From Roseiarcus sp037446355 (GTDB lineage: Bacteria > Pseudomonadota > Alphaproteobacteria > Rhizobiales > Beijerinckiaceae), in assembly GCA_037446355.1 (NCBI GenBank), contig JBBIIT010000005.1:39559-103558 (forward strand): DNA of 64,000 nt, in the 5' to 3' direction. Positions 1 through 8,470 of the stretch are shown in pieces. Positions within the stretch are counted from its first letter, which is position 1; each line of letters begins with the position of its first letter. Made by a program: the position numbers and the translations under genes. Below the pieces are notes generated by a model. It saw only the letters and a list, made by a program, of their open reading frames with translations. It did no database searches and had not been told where the DNA came from.

Positions 1-1
1 T

Positions 2-1279
2 AACAGCGAACAGTTCCGCGCGGACTATCGCGCCGCGCTCGAAGGCTCGCTAGCCAATGCCGTCGACAAGGGCGACGCGAAAGGGAAATTCGCCGAAGCG
101 GCCAAAGTCGTCGAGGCGCTCTATGAGGCGCCGCATCTCGCCCATGCTCCGATGGAGCCTCTGAACGCGACCGCGCACTGGCGCCCCGACCGGATCGACG
201 TTTGGATGGGCACGCAGTTCCCCGAGGACGCGCTGAAAATGGCGGCCAAGGTCGGCGGCGTCGATCCCAGCAAAGTTTATCTGCACAATTGTTTCCTCGG
301 CGGCGGCTTCGGCCGGCGCGCGGTCAACGACGAATTGCATCAGGCCGTGCAGGTCTCGAAAGCCGTCGGCAAACCCGTGAAACTGATCTGGACTCGCGAA
401 GAAGATATTCAGCACGACCGCTATCGCCCGCAGGCGGCGATGCGTCTGAAGGCCGCGCTCGGCGACGACGGAATGCCGAAAGCATTCGAGTTTCGCACCG
501 CGGTCGGTTCGATCATGCGCTCGCTGGGTTGGGGCACGGCCGCCAACGGCCTCGAACCGATGGCGGTCGAGGGCCTCGCCAACACGCCCTATCGCGCCGA
601 CGCGCTGCGCGTGGACGCGGCGCTGAAGAATACGCATGTGCCGGTCATGTTCTGGCGCTCGGTCGGCTCGTCGCAGAACGCTTTCGCGATTGAGAGTTTC
701 ATCGACGAGGTGGCCTACGCCGCCGGCAAGGATCCGCTTGATTATCGGCGCGCGCTATTGGCCGATCGTCCGGATTTTCTGGGCGTGCTCGACAAGCTCG
801 CGGCCGAGGGCGATTGGGGCAAGCCGATGCGCGCGGGGTCGGCGCGCGGCGTCGCGATCCACGAGAGCTTCGGCACCATCGTCGGCGAAATCGCCGAGGT
901 CGCGGTCGGCAAGAAGGGTGAGATCAAGGTCGAGCGCGTGGTCGCTTGCGTCGATTGCGGCCATGTCGTCAATCCGCTCACCGTCGAAATGCAGATCGAG
1001 AGCGGTGTGATGTACGGCCTGACCGCGGCGCTGTTCGGCGAGATCACGATCCGCGATGGCCGCGTTGAGCAGAGCAACTTCCACGATTATCAGATCGCCC
1101 GCATGGCCGATGCGCCCGTTATAGAAACGCATTTCGCGCTGTCGGGCGGCGGCAAGTGGGGCGGAATCGGCGAACCCGGCACACCGCCGATCGCGCCGGC
1201 CATCGCCAACGCGATCTTCGCCGCCACCGGCAAGCGAATACGATCGCTGCCGCTAAAGAACGCTTCGCTCGGCGCCTGA
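2..1279 (+). CDS. Molybdopterin-dependent aldehyde/isoquinoline oxidoreductase, large (beta) subunit, 5'-truncated
   Basis: C-terminal part of a xanthine-dehydrogenase-family molybdenum hydroxylase that binds the molybdopterin cofactor. The open frame runs from the first bases of the window, so the N-terminus lies outside; the ATG at 152 is internal. A segment reading EAPHLAHAPMEPLNATA just before it and GGGFGRR at about 300-320 are typical molybdopterin-contact motifs of the IorB branch. The C-terminal GEPGTPPIAPAIANAI stretch matches the end of this family. Such proteins usually work with a small 2Fe-2S subunit, which would lie upstream if present. The substrate cannot be told from sequence; isoquinoline oxidoreductase is the nearest named relative. 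The family assignment is firm, the exact reaction is not. Confidence 0.85.
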   Translation, partial: NSEQFRADYRAALEGSLANAVDKGDAKGKFAEAAKVVEALYEAPHLAHAPMEPLNATAHWRPDRIDVWMGTQFPEDALKMAAKVGGVDPSKVYLHNCFLGGGFGRRAVNDELHQAVQVSKAVGKPVKLIWTREEDIQHDRYRPQAAMRLKAALGDDGMPKAFEFRTAVGSIMRSLGWGTAANGLEPMAVEGLANTPYRADALRVDAALKNTHVPVMFWRSVGSSQNAFAIESFIDEVAYAAGKDPLDYRRALLADRPDFLGVLDKLAAEGDWGKPMRAGSARGVAIHESFGTIVGEIAEVAVGKKGEIKVERVVACVDCGHVVNPLTVEMQIESGVMYGLTAALFGEITIRDGRVEQSNFHDYQIARMADAPVIETHFALSGGGKWGGIGEPGTPPIAPAIANAIFAATGKRIRSLPLKNASLGA

Positions 1280-1290
1280 GCGCGAGGCTA

Positions 1291-2220
1291 CTAGGTCGCG
1301 TCCTGCAAAGCCGCGCGCTCGGCGAGGCGGGCGTAGATGCGCTGGCGTTGATCGAGCGACATTGGGATCGTCGATTGCACGAGGCAGGCGACGTGCTCGG
1401 GCCGCAAGGCCTCGATGAACGCCATCTCCTCGGAGGCGTCGCCGATGCGCTCCTCCCAGCGCGAATGACAAAGCGAGCGCGGCTCGACGAAAAGATGCGC
1501 CGCCTCGGGTCGGCCCGCCCGTTCGGCGAATACGCCATAGAGTATGTATTCGGCGAAATGCGGCGTGCGGGCGAGCGTCGCCTGCCACGAGCGGCCGGAA
1601 ACCTCCTCGATCCGTTTGACCATCGCCTCGACCAGCGAGCGCCGCCAGACGACGAGCTGGTCGATGTAGTCGGCGCGGTAATAGTCGCCGGCGGGCAAAT
1701 CCAACAGCGCGCGGGCGGCCTCGTACCAGGGTTCGTGGGTCGCCTCCCGCTTGGCGACCGGCCCCGCATAGAGCCGCACAAAATCGCCGCGAATCAATCG
1801 CTCGGCGCGGAACGGGCGCACGAACGCATTGTCGCTGTCGATATGGACGACGATCTCGCTCGTCGAACGCAGCGCCGCCGCGATCTTCATCATCTGCTGC
1901 GCGATCCAGCCGCGCACCGGCGCGCTGAAAGGAGTGAGATAGACGTTGCGGCGCGGCAGGCCGAGGCGCGCGCGCCAGCGCGGCCCCGGCATCGGCGCGC
2001 GCACGAACCAGCGCGGCAGCAGGCTTTCCTGCGTCGCGATCTGCCGTTGCGGCGTCGCGAGGTCGGCGAAAAGCGGCAGATCGCGCGACGGCACGTAAAG
2101 CCGATGAACAATTTCGGGCGCGACGTAGCGATCGATGCTGCGGCAAAGCAGACGGCAGACGTCGAGATCGCCGCTGAACGAACAGGTGATGAGTTCGGCG
2201 CGGGGCAACGCTTCGCTCAT
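1291..2220 (-). CDS. DUF6492-type, glycosyltransferase-like protein
   Basis: A 309-residue soluble protein that I place, from general resemblance, in the DUF6492 family. The N-terminus reads like the first beta strand of a Rossmann-type nucleotide-sugar fold (AELITCSFSGDLDVCRLLC). An acidic motif, VVHIDSDNAFVRPF at about residue 125-140, looks like the metal-binding DxD of GT-A glycosyltransferases. The ATG overlaps the stop of the upstream oxidoreductase as ATGA, so the two are probably translationally coupled. With a family 2 glycosyltransferase divergent nearby, a role in making a surface glycan is plausible but inferred. No signal peptide or membrane segment is seen. Confidence 0.6.
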   Translation of the reverse strand: MSEALPRAELITCSFSGDLDVCRLLCRSIDRYVAPEIVHRLYVPSRDLPLFADLATPQRQIATQESLLPRWFVRAPMPGPRWRARLGLPRRNVYLTPFSAPVRGWIAQQMMKIAAALRSTSEIVVHIDSDNAFVRPFRAERLIRGDFVRLYAGPVAKREATHEPWYEAARALLDLPAGDYYRADYIDQLVVWRRSLVEAMVKRIEEVSGRSWQATLARTPHFAEYILYGVFAERAGRPEAAHLFVEPRSLCHSRWEERIGDASEEMAFIEALRPEHVACLVQSTIPMSLDQRQRIYARLAERAALQDAT

Positions 2221-3377
2221 CTTGCCCAGTCCATCGGCTCGATCGCGGCGAACGACGAGCGCACATCCCTCGCGCCCTCGAATCGGGCGGGAAACTGCAG
2301 GCGTTCGGTGACTTCAGTGACGTGGACGGCGAAATCCTCGTCGAGACGGCTCCGGCGTCCCTGCCGGATCGCCTCGGCGAGTTCGGCGACGCCGCGCAGG
2401 AAATCCATCGTCGGGCGGCCGCGCCCGCCGCGAAATTGCGGCGCCCGCGCGGGTTTGATCGTGGCGGCCGGCAGACCGCCGAGGCGCCGCTCGGCAAGGC
2501 GCGCGAGCCGGTTGCGCGCGGGGCGGCGCAGGCGCACCGGGCAGGCGTAATCCCAAGGCTCGCGAATTTCGATCACGCCTTCCTCGCCGACGATCCGCAT
2601 CCGGTGATCGTAGGGGCCGACGATCGAATTGGTCAGCCGCGCCGCCACGCCATGATCGAACTCGAGCACGCCGACGGAGAAGTCGGGCGCCGGGGCGGGC
2701 AGCGGCGGATCGGTCATCTTGTTGGGAACCATCAGTCCGGAAAAAGCCGTCACCCGCCGCACCGGACCAAACATCGCCGCGAGCACGGTGATCGCGTAGC
2801 CTGCATGTTCAAACGTGCAGCCGACGGCGAATTCGTCGCGCGCGGGCCAGCGCCGACCGCTGCGACTGACCCAGTTGCGATAATCGGCCAGATGCACCAT
2901 GCCGTCGTCGAGTTCGGCGTAAACCAGCGCCGGGCGCCCGATTCGGCCGGCGCGGATCGCGCCCCAAGCGGTCTGCGCGCTCTCGCCGAGCAGATTGCAG
3001 GGCGCGGCGGCGATGCGGACGCCCGCGCCGCGCCCACGATCGCGCAATTGCAGAGCCTGGCCCGTCGTCATCGCGAGCGGCTTCTCCGTATAGACGTGTT
3101 TGCCCGCCGCGATCGCGGCCTCGGTCACTTCGAAATGGCTCTCGGCGCTGGTGACGTTGACGACGATTTCGACCTTCGGATCGGCGAGCAACTCGTCGAG
3201 CGAACGATACGCGCGATCGCTCCAGCATTGGGTGAAGGCGCGCAATCTTTCCGGGTCGCGATCGTAAACGCCGAGGAGCCGCAGGCTGTCGGCGTGCAGC
3301 GAAAGGCACTGGCGATAGAAATCGGCAACGAACCCGCAGCCGACGAAAGCAATACCGCTTGGCTTCCCCTTCGTCAC
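2217..3377 (-). CDS. Gfo/Idh/MocA family NAD(P)-dependent oxidoreductase
   Basis: A 386-residue protein with an N-terminal dinucleotide-binding fold (IAFVGCGFVADFY, a GxGxxA-like motif at residues 9-21). The family-defining EKP motif (VYTEKPLAM) is near residue 100. The C-terminal half fits the substrate-binding alpha/beta domain. Members oxidise or reduce sugars, inositols and nucleotide sugars; the substrate here is unknown. The start is a GTG preceded by a GGAGAG ribosome-binding site. Its TGA overlaps the ATG of the DUF6492 gene. Pairing with a glycosyltransferase-like gene suggests nucleotide-sugar modification for a surface polysaccharide, which is inference. Confidence 0.85.
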   Translation of the reverse strand: MTKGKPSGIAFVGCGFVADFYRQCLSLHADSLRLLGVYDRDPERLRAFTQCWSDRAYRSLDELLADPKVEIVVNVTSAESHFEVTEAAIAAGKHVYTEKPLAMTTGQALQLRDRGRGAGVRIAAAPCNLLGESAQTAWGAIRAGRIGRPALVYAELDDGMVHLADYRNWVSRSGRRWPARDEFAVGCTFEHAGYAITVLAAMFGPVRRVTAFSGLMVPNKMTDPPLPAPAPDFSVGVLEFDHGVAARLTNSIVGPYDHRMRIVGEEGVIEIREPWDYACPVRLRRPARNRLARLAERRLGGLPAATIKPARAPQFRGGRGRPTMDFLRGVAELAEAIRQGRRSRLDEDFAVHVTEVTERLQFPARFEGARDVRSSFAAIEPMDWAR

Positions 3378-3620
3378 GTCGTGCGCTCTCCAGCCGATTA
3401 TTGCTGCGCGGAGTATAACGGCGAGGCGTTAACGAGACGCGATCCGCGCGCCAGGCGCTCGCTCGCATTCGAGCGAATTCGATAAAGTACGAGCAACCGT
3501 AGCGGAGAATGTCGCGCCGACGCCCGGCATCGAGTCAAACTTTAAGTAATCGTGAAAGATGAACGTATTTTACGATGCCCATGCTGAACCTCGTAGCGCA
3601 ATCCCCAGGGGAGAACGCAC

Positions 3621-4604
3621 TTGGCGGCATGTGGCGTTTGCGTCGTCATACCGGCTTTTCGCAGTGCGAGAACCTTGCACAGGGCGGTAGCGTCGGCCTT
3701 GGCCGAAGTCGCGCCGGACCAGGTCGTCGTTGTCTTCGACGGACCTGATCCGGTCGCGCGCGAGGCTATGGAGGACTTGGTCGGCGTGCGAATCGTCGAG
3801 CTGCCGGAAAGCCGCGGCGCACCGGCGTGCCGCAACGTCGGATGGCGTCTGGCGGACGGCGAATTCGTCATTTTCCTAGACGCCGACGACTATCTCGAGG
3901 GCTCGTTCCTCGAAGCGGCGGAGCGGGCGGGGGCGGACGCCGCGGCGGATATCGTTTTCGGGCCATTCGCGTTCGAGTTCCAGGGCGGCGTTCGCCGTCA
4001 GGCCGATCCCACGCAATTCTATGGCGACTTCCACCCAATGACGATCTTGAAGCGGTGGCTCATGGGCGAATACACGCCGCCCTGCGCCGTCGTTTGGCGG
4101 CGCGCTTTCGTTGAACACATTGGTGGCTGGGACGAGTCGTTGGCCAAGAATCAGGATGGCGATCTCATGTTCCGCGCGCTATTCCACGACCCCGGGATCG
4201 CGCATAGCGCGCTCGGCAACGGCGTTTACGTGCAAGACGACGATCCCAATCGGATTACGCGGCGCCATGATCTGCGAATGTTGTCCTCGCAGATCGCCGT
4301 TCTGGAAAAAATTCGCGCGCACATGGACGCGGTGGGCATCCCCACCCGCCAGGAGCTTGGTTTCGCCTATTACAACCTCGCGCGCCTCGCCTTCACCCAT
4401 TCCATCGACGAGATCGGCGTGCGGGCCGAAGGGACCGCAAGGGAACTCGGAGTTCTCGGCGAGCCTGGCGCTTTCGCGCATGCGGTCGCCGCGACCTTCC
4501 TGGGGCTGAGGCGCAAGCAGCGGCTCGCCCGCATCGTGCGAGAGAATCCGATGTTTCCAGCTCGGCTGCTCGAACGCGCATTGCACGGGGTAGGGGCGCT
4601 TTGA
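3621..4604 (+). CDS. Family 2 glycosyltransferase
   Basis: A 327-residue GT-A glycosyltransferase. The N-terminus CVVIPAFRSARTLHRAVASAL is the classic first strand of GT2 enzymes. ELPESRGAPACRNVGWRLADGEFVIFLDADDY carries the nucleotide-sugar site and the DxD-type metal motif (DADD, about residue 90). No transmembrane helix is obvious, so the enzyme is probably cytosolic or peripheral. The start is a TTG with a good upstream GGGGAGA at about 3608-3614. The gene is divergent from the Gfo/DUF6492 pair with a 243-base gap. Acceptor and donor are unknown. Confidence 0.85.
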   Translation: MAACGVCVVIPAFRSARTLHRAVASALAEVAPDQVVVVFDGPDPVAREAMEDLVGVRIVELPESRGAPACRNVGWRLADGEFVIFLDADDYLEGSFLEAAERAGADAAADIVFGPFAFEFQGGVRRQADPTQFYGDFHPMTILKRWLMGEYTPPCAVVWRRAFVEHIGGWDESLAKNQDGDLMFRALFHDPGIAHSALGNGVYVQDDDPNRITRRHDLRMLSSQIAVLEKIRAHMDAVGIPTRQELGFAYYNLARLAFTHSIDEIGVRAEGTARELGVLGEPGAFAHAVAATFLGLRRKQRLARIVRENPMFPARLLERALHGVGAL

Positions 4605-4637
4605 CACGCGCACGGATCGCAATTATCTGAATCCAGG

Positions 4638-7166
4638 ATGTCTTCGCGCCTCGTCGCCGTGCTCGGCCCGACCAACACCGGCAAGACACATCTGGCGGTC
4701 GAGCGGATGCTCGGCTTCTCCACCGGCATGATCGGGCTACCGCTGCGCCTGCTCGCGCGCGAAATCTATGATCGCATCGTCAAGGCGCGCGGCGCTCGCG
4801 CGGTCGCGCTCATCACGGGCGAAGAAAAGATCGTCCCGCCGCAGCCGCAATATTTCGTCTGCACGGTCGAGGCGATGCCGCTGGAGCGTAAGGTCGAATT
4901 CCTCGCGGTCGACGAAGTCCAGCTTTGCGCCGATCCCGAGCGCGGGCATGTGTTCACGCATCGGCTGCTGCACGCGCGCGGCCGCGCCGAGACGATGCTG
5001 ATGGGCGCGGCGACGATGGCCGGGTTGATCCGCAAGCTATGTCCGGACGCCGAGATTCAGTTCCGCGAGCGATTCTCGCAGTTGCTGTACGACGGCCCGA
5101 AGAAGCTGACGCGCCTGCCGCGCCGCACCGCGGTCGTCGCCTTCTCCGCCGACGCGGTCTATACGATCGCCGAACTGATCCGACGCCAGCGCGGCGGCGC
5201 GGCTGTGGTGATGGGATCGCTTTCGCCGCGCACGCGCAATGCCCAGGTCGAACTCTTCCAGTCCGGCGAAGTCGATTTCCTCGTCGCCACCGACGCGATC
5301 GGCATGGGTCTCAACATGGACGTCGATCACGTCGCCTTCGCGGGCGTGCGCAAGTTCGACGGACGCCGCACGCGCCATCTCTCGGCGCAGGAGATCGGAC
5401 AGATCGCCGGCCGCGCCGGACGGTTCCGCAAGGACGGGACGTTTGGCGTGACGGGCGAATCTCCCGACATGGACGCCGATCTCGTTGCGGCGGTGGAGGG
5501 TCACGCGTTCGCGCCCGTGCCGGCGGCCGAATGGCGCAACGCCAAACTTGATTTCCAGTCGCTGCCCGCTCTGATGCGCTCGCTCGCCGCGCCCGCGCCG
5601 GCGCCGGGTCTCAAGCTCAGCGACGAAGCGCAGGACGAACTCACTCTGCGTCAGCTCTCAGGAGACGAGCTCGTCGCGCGACGCTGCAAGGACCGCGCGA
5701 ACCTGATGCGGCTATGGGAAGTCTGTCAGACGCCGGATTTCCGCAAGACCAGCCAGGACGAGCACGCGCGGCTGGTCGAAACGATGTTTGTTCATCTGAC
5801 CCAAGCGCGCCGCCGCCTGCCCGAGGAATGGGCGCAGGGTCACTTCGCCCAACTCGATCGGCTCGACGGCGACATCGACGCCTTGTCGGCTCGCCTCGCC
5901 CGCGTGCGCACGCTCGCCTATGTCGCCAACCGCGCGGATTGGCTCGAAGATCCGGCGGCGTGGCAGGCGCGCACGCGCGAGCTGGAGGATCGACTTTCGG
6001 ATACGCTGCACCAGCAATTGATGCAGCGCTTCATCGACCGGCGCACCAGCGTCCTGTTGCGCACGTTGAACCAAGGCGCCGCCGCGGCGCTCGGCGGGGT
6101 CGGCGCTGACGGCGCGGTGACGGTCGAAGGCCAATTCGTCGGCCGCCTCAGCGGCGTCGAATTCGAGCCGGCTCGCGGAGAGAGCGCGCTGGAGAACCGC
6201 GCCCTGCGCGCGGCGATTGACAGGGCGGTCGCGCCGGTCGTGGCGCGCCGCTTGGGCGAACTCGCGAGCGAAGGCGACGAGGCTTTCGCGCTGACGCCCG
6301 ACGGCGCCGTGCTCTGGCGCGGCGAGCGCGCGGGCGAAATTTTCGGTGGCGGCCTTTTTTCGCCGCGCGTGCGCCTCATCGGCGATTTCGGCGCCGACGC
6401 GCCGCGCTTGCGTGCGACCCGCCGCCTCGAGGCGTTCGTCGCGGCGGAATCCAGCCGCCGTCTCGCTTCGCTCAAGCAGTTGAAGGGGGCGATCTCCGAT
6501 GGCCGTCTTCGCGGCCTCGCGCGCGGAATCGCCTACCAGCTTGTCGAGCGCAGCGGAATCCTCGACCGCGAGGCGGTCGAGCCTTTGCTGCGCGACCTCA
6601 GCCCGAACGAGCGGCGCGCGTTGAAGGCGCTCGGCGTGCGCTTTGGCGCGTTCAGTCTGTACCTTCCGGCGATGCTGGCGCCCGAAGCCGCAGAAATCGG
6701 GTCGATCTTCGCCGAACTCGCCTCGCGCGGTTGGCGTCCGCGCCTCGACGCGCCGACGCCGTCGCCGCATCCGCCGCCGCCCTATGAAGCGTTGTCGCTG
6801 CGCGGCCTGCGCGCCGTAGCCGATCTCGTCGCGCCGGCGAATATGCTGGAGCGGCTCGACGCGCTCGCGCGCGCCGCGGAGCCGCGGGCCGCAGGCGCCA
6901 TTCGCTTAACCCCGGCGCTGCTTCGGGACCTCAACTGGGATCGCGAAATGGCGGAGCGAATTCTGCGTGGCCTCGGCTTCGCGCCCGATCGAAGGAGCGA
7001 CGATCCCGAGCGCCGTCTGTGGCGCCGGCGTAACTCGACGCCGCGTGCGCCCGCGTCGGCCCCAATTGCAGTGACGCCCTATGCCGCGCCCGCACAGAGC
7101 CGCTCGGCCGCGCGGCGTGCGCGGCGCAAACGCGCGCGTCAGCGCGTCGCCGACGCGCGGCCATGA
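4638..7166 (+). CDS. SUV3-like DExH RNA helicase
   Basis: An 842-residue helicase of the type found in many alphaproteobacteria and related to mitochondrial SUV3. Walker A is GPTNTGKT at residues 10-17. The Walker B equivalent is VDEVQLC at about residues 90-96. The second RecA domain contains MGLNMDVDHVAFAGVRKFDG and the motif VI-like QIAGRAGR. A long C-terminal region ends in a basic tail rich in Arg and Ala. It likely unwinds structured RNA in turnover or processing; this is a family inference. Its stop overlaps the start of the S4-domain gene as ATGA, and co-translation with an RNA-binding partner supports an RNA role. Confidence 0.9.
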   Translation: MSSRLVAVLGPTNTGKTHLAVERMLGFSTGMIGLPLRLLAREIYDRIVKARGARAVALITGEEKIVPPQPQYFVCTVEAMPLERKVEFLAVDEVQLCADPERGHVFTHRLLHARGRAETMLMGAATMAGLIRKLCPDAEIQFRERFSQLLYDGPKKLTRLPRRTAVVAFSADAVYTIAELIRRQRGGAAVVMGSLSPRTRNAQVELFQSGEVDFLVATDAIGMGLNMDVDHVAFAGVRKFDGRRTRHLSAQEIGQIAGRAGRFRKDGTFGVTGESPDMDADLVAAVEGHAFAPVPAAEWRNAKLDFQSLPALMRSLAAPAPAPGLKLSDEAQDELTLRQLSGDELVARRCKDRANLMRLWEVCQTPDFRKTSQDEHARLVETMFVHLTQARRRLPEEWAQGHFAQLDRLDGDIDALSARLARVRTLAYVANRADWLEDPAAWQARTRELEDRLSDTLHQQLMQRFIDRRTSVLLRTLNQGAAAALGGVGADGAVTVEGQFVGRLSGVEFEPARGESALENRALRAAIDRAVAPVVARRLGELASEGDEAFALTPDGAVLWRGERAGEIFGGGLFSPRVRLIGDFGADAPRLRATRRLEAFVAAESSRRLASLKQLKGAISDGRLRGLARGIAYQLVERSGILDREAVEPLLRDLSPNERRALKALGVRFGAFSLYLPAMLAPEAAEIGSIFAELASRGWRPRLDAPTPSPHPPPPYEALSLRGLRAVADLVAPANMLERLDALARAAEPRAAGAIRLTPALLRDLNWDREMAERILRGLGFAPDRRSDDPERRLWRRRNSTPRAPASAPIAVTPYAAPAQSRSAARRARRKRARQRVADARP

Positions 7167-7486
7167 ACGAAGCCGTCGAAACCTGCCGCATCGACGTCTG
7201 GCTATGGCGCGCGCGCTTTTACAAGACGCGCGGTCTCGCCGCCGCGGCGGTGGAGAGCGGGCAAGTGCAGTTGCAGCACGGTGAGGAAGAGATCAGAATC
7301 AAAAAGCCCGGCCGCCCCATGCATCGCGGCGACCGTCTCGCGATCCGGCGCGGCGAGCAGCGCATGGTCCTGGCGATACGCGGTTTTGGCGAGCGGCGCG
7401 GACCGGCGCCCGAGGCGCGCGAACTCTACGAACTTTTTTCCGAGATCGAAGCCTCGCCGAACCGCCGCGCTTGGTGGGAGGACTGA
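7163..7486 (+). CDS. S4 RNA-binding domain protein, Hsp15-like
   Basis: A 107-residue basic protein with an N-terminal S4 fold: RIDVWLWRARFYKTRGLAAAAVESGQV is the usual start of Hsp15/S4 proteins. Hsp15 binds 50S subunits carrying stalled peptidyl-tRNA and supports ribosome recycling. The same function is likely but unproven here. The ATG lies inside the stop of the helicase gene, so the two are a coupled pair. The C-terminus is charged and probably disordered. Confidence 0.85.
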   Translation: MNEAVETCRIDVWLWRARFYKTRGLAAAAVESGQVQLQHGEEEIRIKKPGRPMHRGDRLAIRRGEQRMVLAIRGFGERRGPAPEARELYELFSEIEASPNRRAWWED

Positions 7487-7553
7487 GCGCGCTTGTCAGC
7501 GGCTCGCGCGCGTGCAAATCCGGGCGCGCAGCGAGTTCAATGCGAGGGGCGCC

Positions 7554-8468
7554 TTGGCCAAAGTTCCTTCCCACATCATTAGCGTCGACTGGGGCACGAG
7601 TTCGTTTCGCGCCAATCTCGCCGACGCCTCAGGTGCATCGCTCGCGGAAATTCGCGGCGGCCAGGGCGCGCTGAACCTCAGGCCGGGCGAACACGAACCC
7701 TATCTCGCCGCGCATCTCGCCGAGTGGCGGGTCGCGCATCCTGATGCGCAGGTCGTCGCGTCGGGTATGGTGGGCGCGCGCCAAGGCTGGGTCGAGGCGC
7801 CCTACGCGCCATGTCCGGCGGGCGTCGGCGAGATCGCAGCGGCGATGAAGATCGTGGTTTCGCCAACGCTCGGCGAAGTGCGGATCGCGCCTGGCGTCAG
7901 CACGCTCGATGCGCGCGGCGCGCCCGACGTGATGCGCGGAGAGGAAACGCAGATCCTCGGCGCGCTCGCCGCCAGCGGCGCCGGCGACGGGCTATTCGTC
8001 TTGCCGGGCACGCATTCGAAATGGGCGCGCGTCCGCTCTGGCCGCATCGTCGGCTTCGAAACCTACATGACCGGCGAAGTGTTCGCGGTGCTGAAGGACC
8101 ATAGCGTGCTAGGGCGCATGATGACGCCGAGCGCGCCTGAAACGACGAGCGCGGGCTTCGCGCTCGGCCTCGACGCCGCCGCCGCGCTCGATCGGCCGGG
8201 CGATCTTCTGCACGCGATTTTCATGGCGCGCACCTTCGGCTTGTTCGAACGCGTCGCCCCCGAACAATTATCCGAATATTTGTCGGGCTTGTTGATTGGC
8301 GCTGAGATTCTTGCGGGCGCCAAGGGCGCGCGCGAAGCCACGGTCATCGGCGGCGCGGCGCTCGCCGAACGCTATCGTCGCGCGGGCGCGCATCTTGGCG
8401 CTACGCTGACGCCAGCGCCGGAGAATTGCGCGACCCTTGGTCAGATCGCGCTCATCGCGGCGACCTGA
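7554..8468 (+). CDS. dgoK: 2-dehydro-3-deoxygalactonokinase
   Basis: Sugar-acid kinase that phosphorylates 2-keto-3-deoxygalactonate in the De Ley-Doudoroff galactonate route. The N-terminus IISVDWGTSSFRANLAD is the ATP-binding phosphate-1 motif of this ASKHA-fold family. MRGEETQILGAL, LPGTHSKWARV and FETYMTGEVFAVL are DgoK hallmarks. The start is set to the TTG at 7554, which follows a GAGGGG motif and gives 304 residues, the usual family length; the open frame extends further upstream but overlaps the S4 gene without family similarity. No KDPGal aldolase or galactonate dehydratase is nearby, so the gene stands alone here. It ends two bases before the stop of convergent putA. Confidence 0.85.
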   Translation: MAKVPSHIISVDWGTSSFRANLADASGASLAEIRGGQGALNLRPGEHEPYLAAHLAEWRVAHPDAQVVASGMVGARQGWVEAPYAPCPAGVGEIAAAMKIVVSPTLGEVRIAPGVSTLDARGAPDVMRGEETQILGALAASGAGDGLFVLPGTHSKWARVRSGRIVGFETYMTGEVFAVLKDHSVLGRMMTPSAPETTSAGFALGLDAAAALDRPGDLLHAIFMARTFGLFERVAPEQLSEYLSGLLIGAEILAGAKGAREATVIGGAALAERYRRAGAHLGATLTPAPENCATLGQIALIAAT

Positions 8469-8470
8469 CC

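Noticed and set aside
7281..7553. N-terminal extension of the DgoK frame
   Set aside because: The extra 91 codons overlap the S4 gene in another frame and have no kinase similarity; a TTG with ribosome-binding site at 7554 fits the family start.
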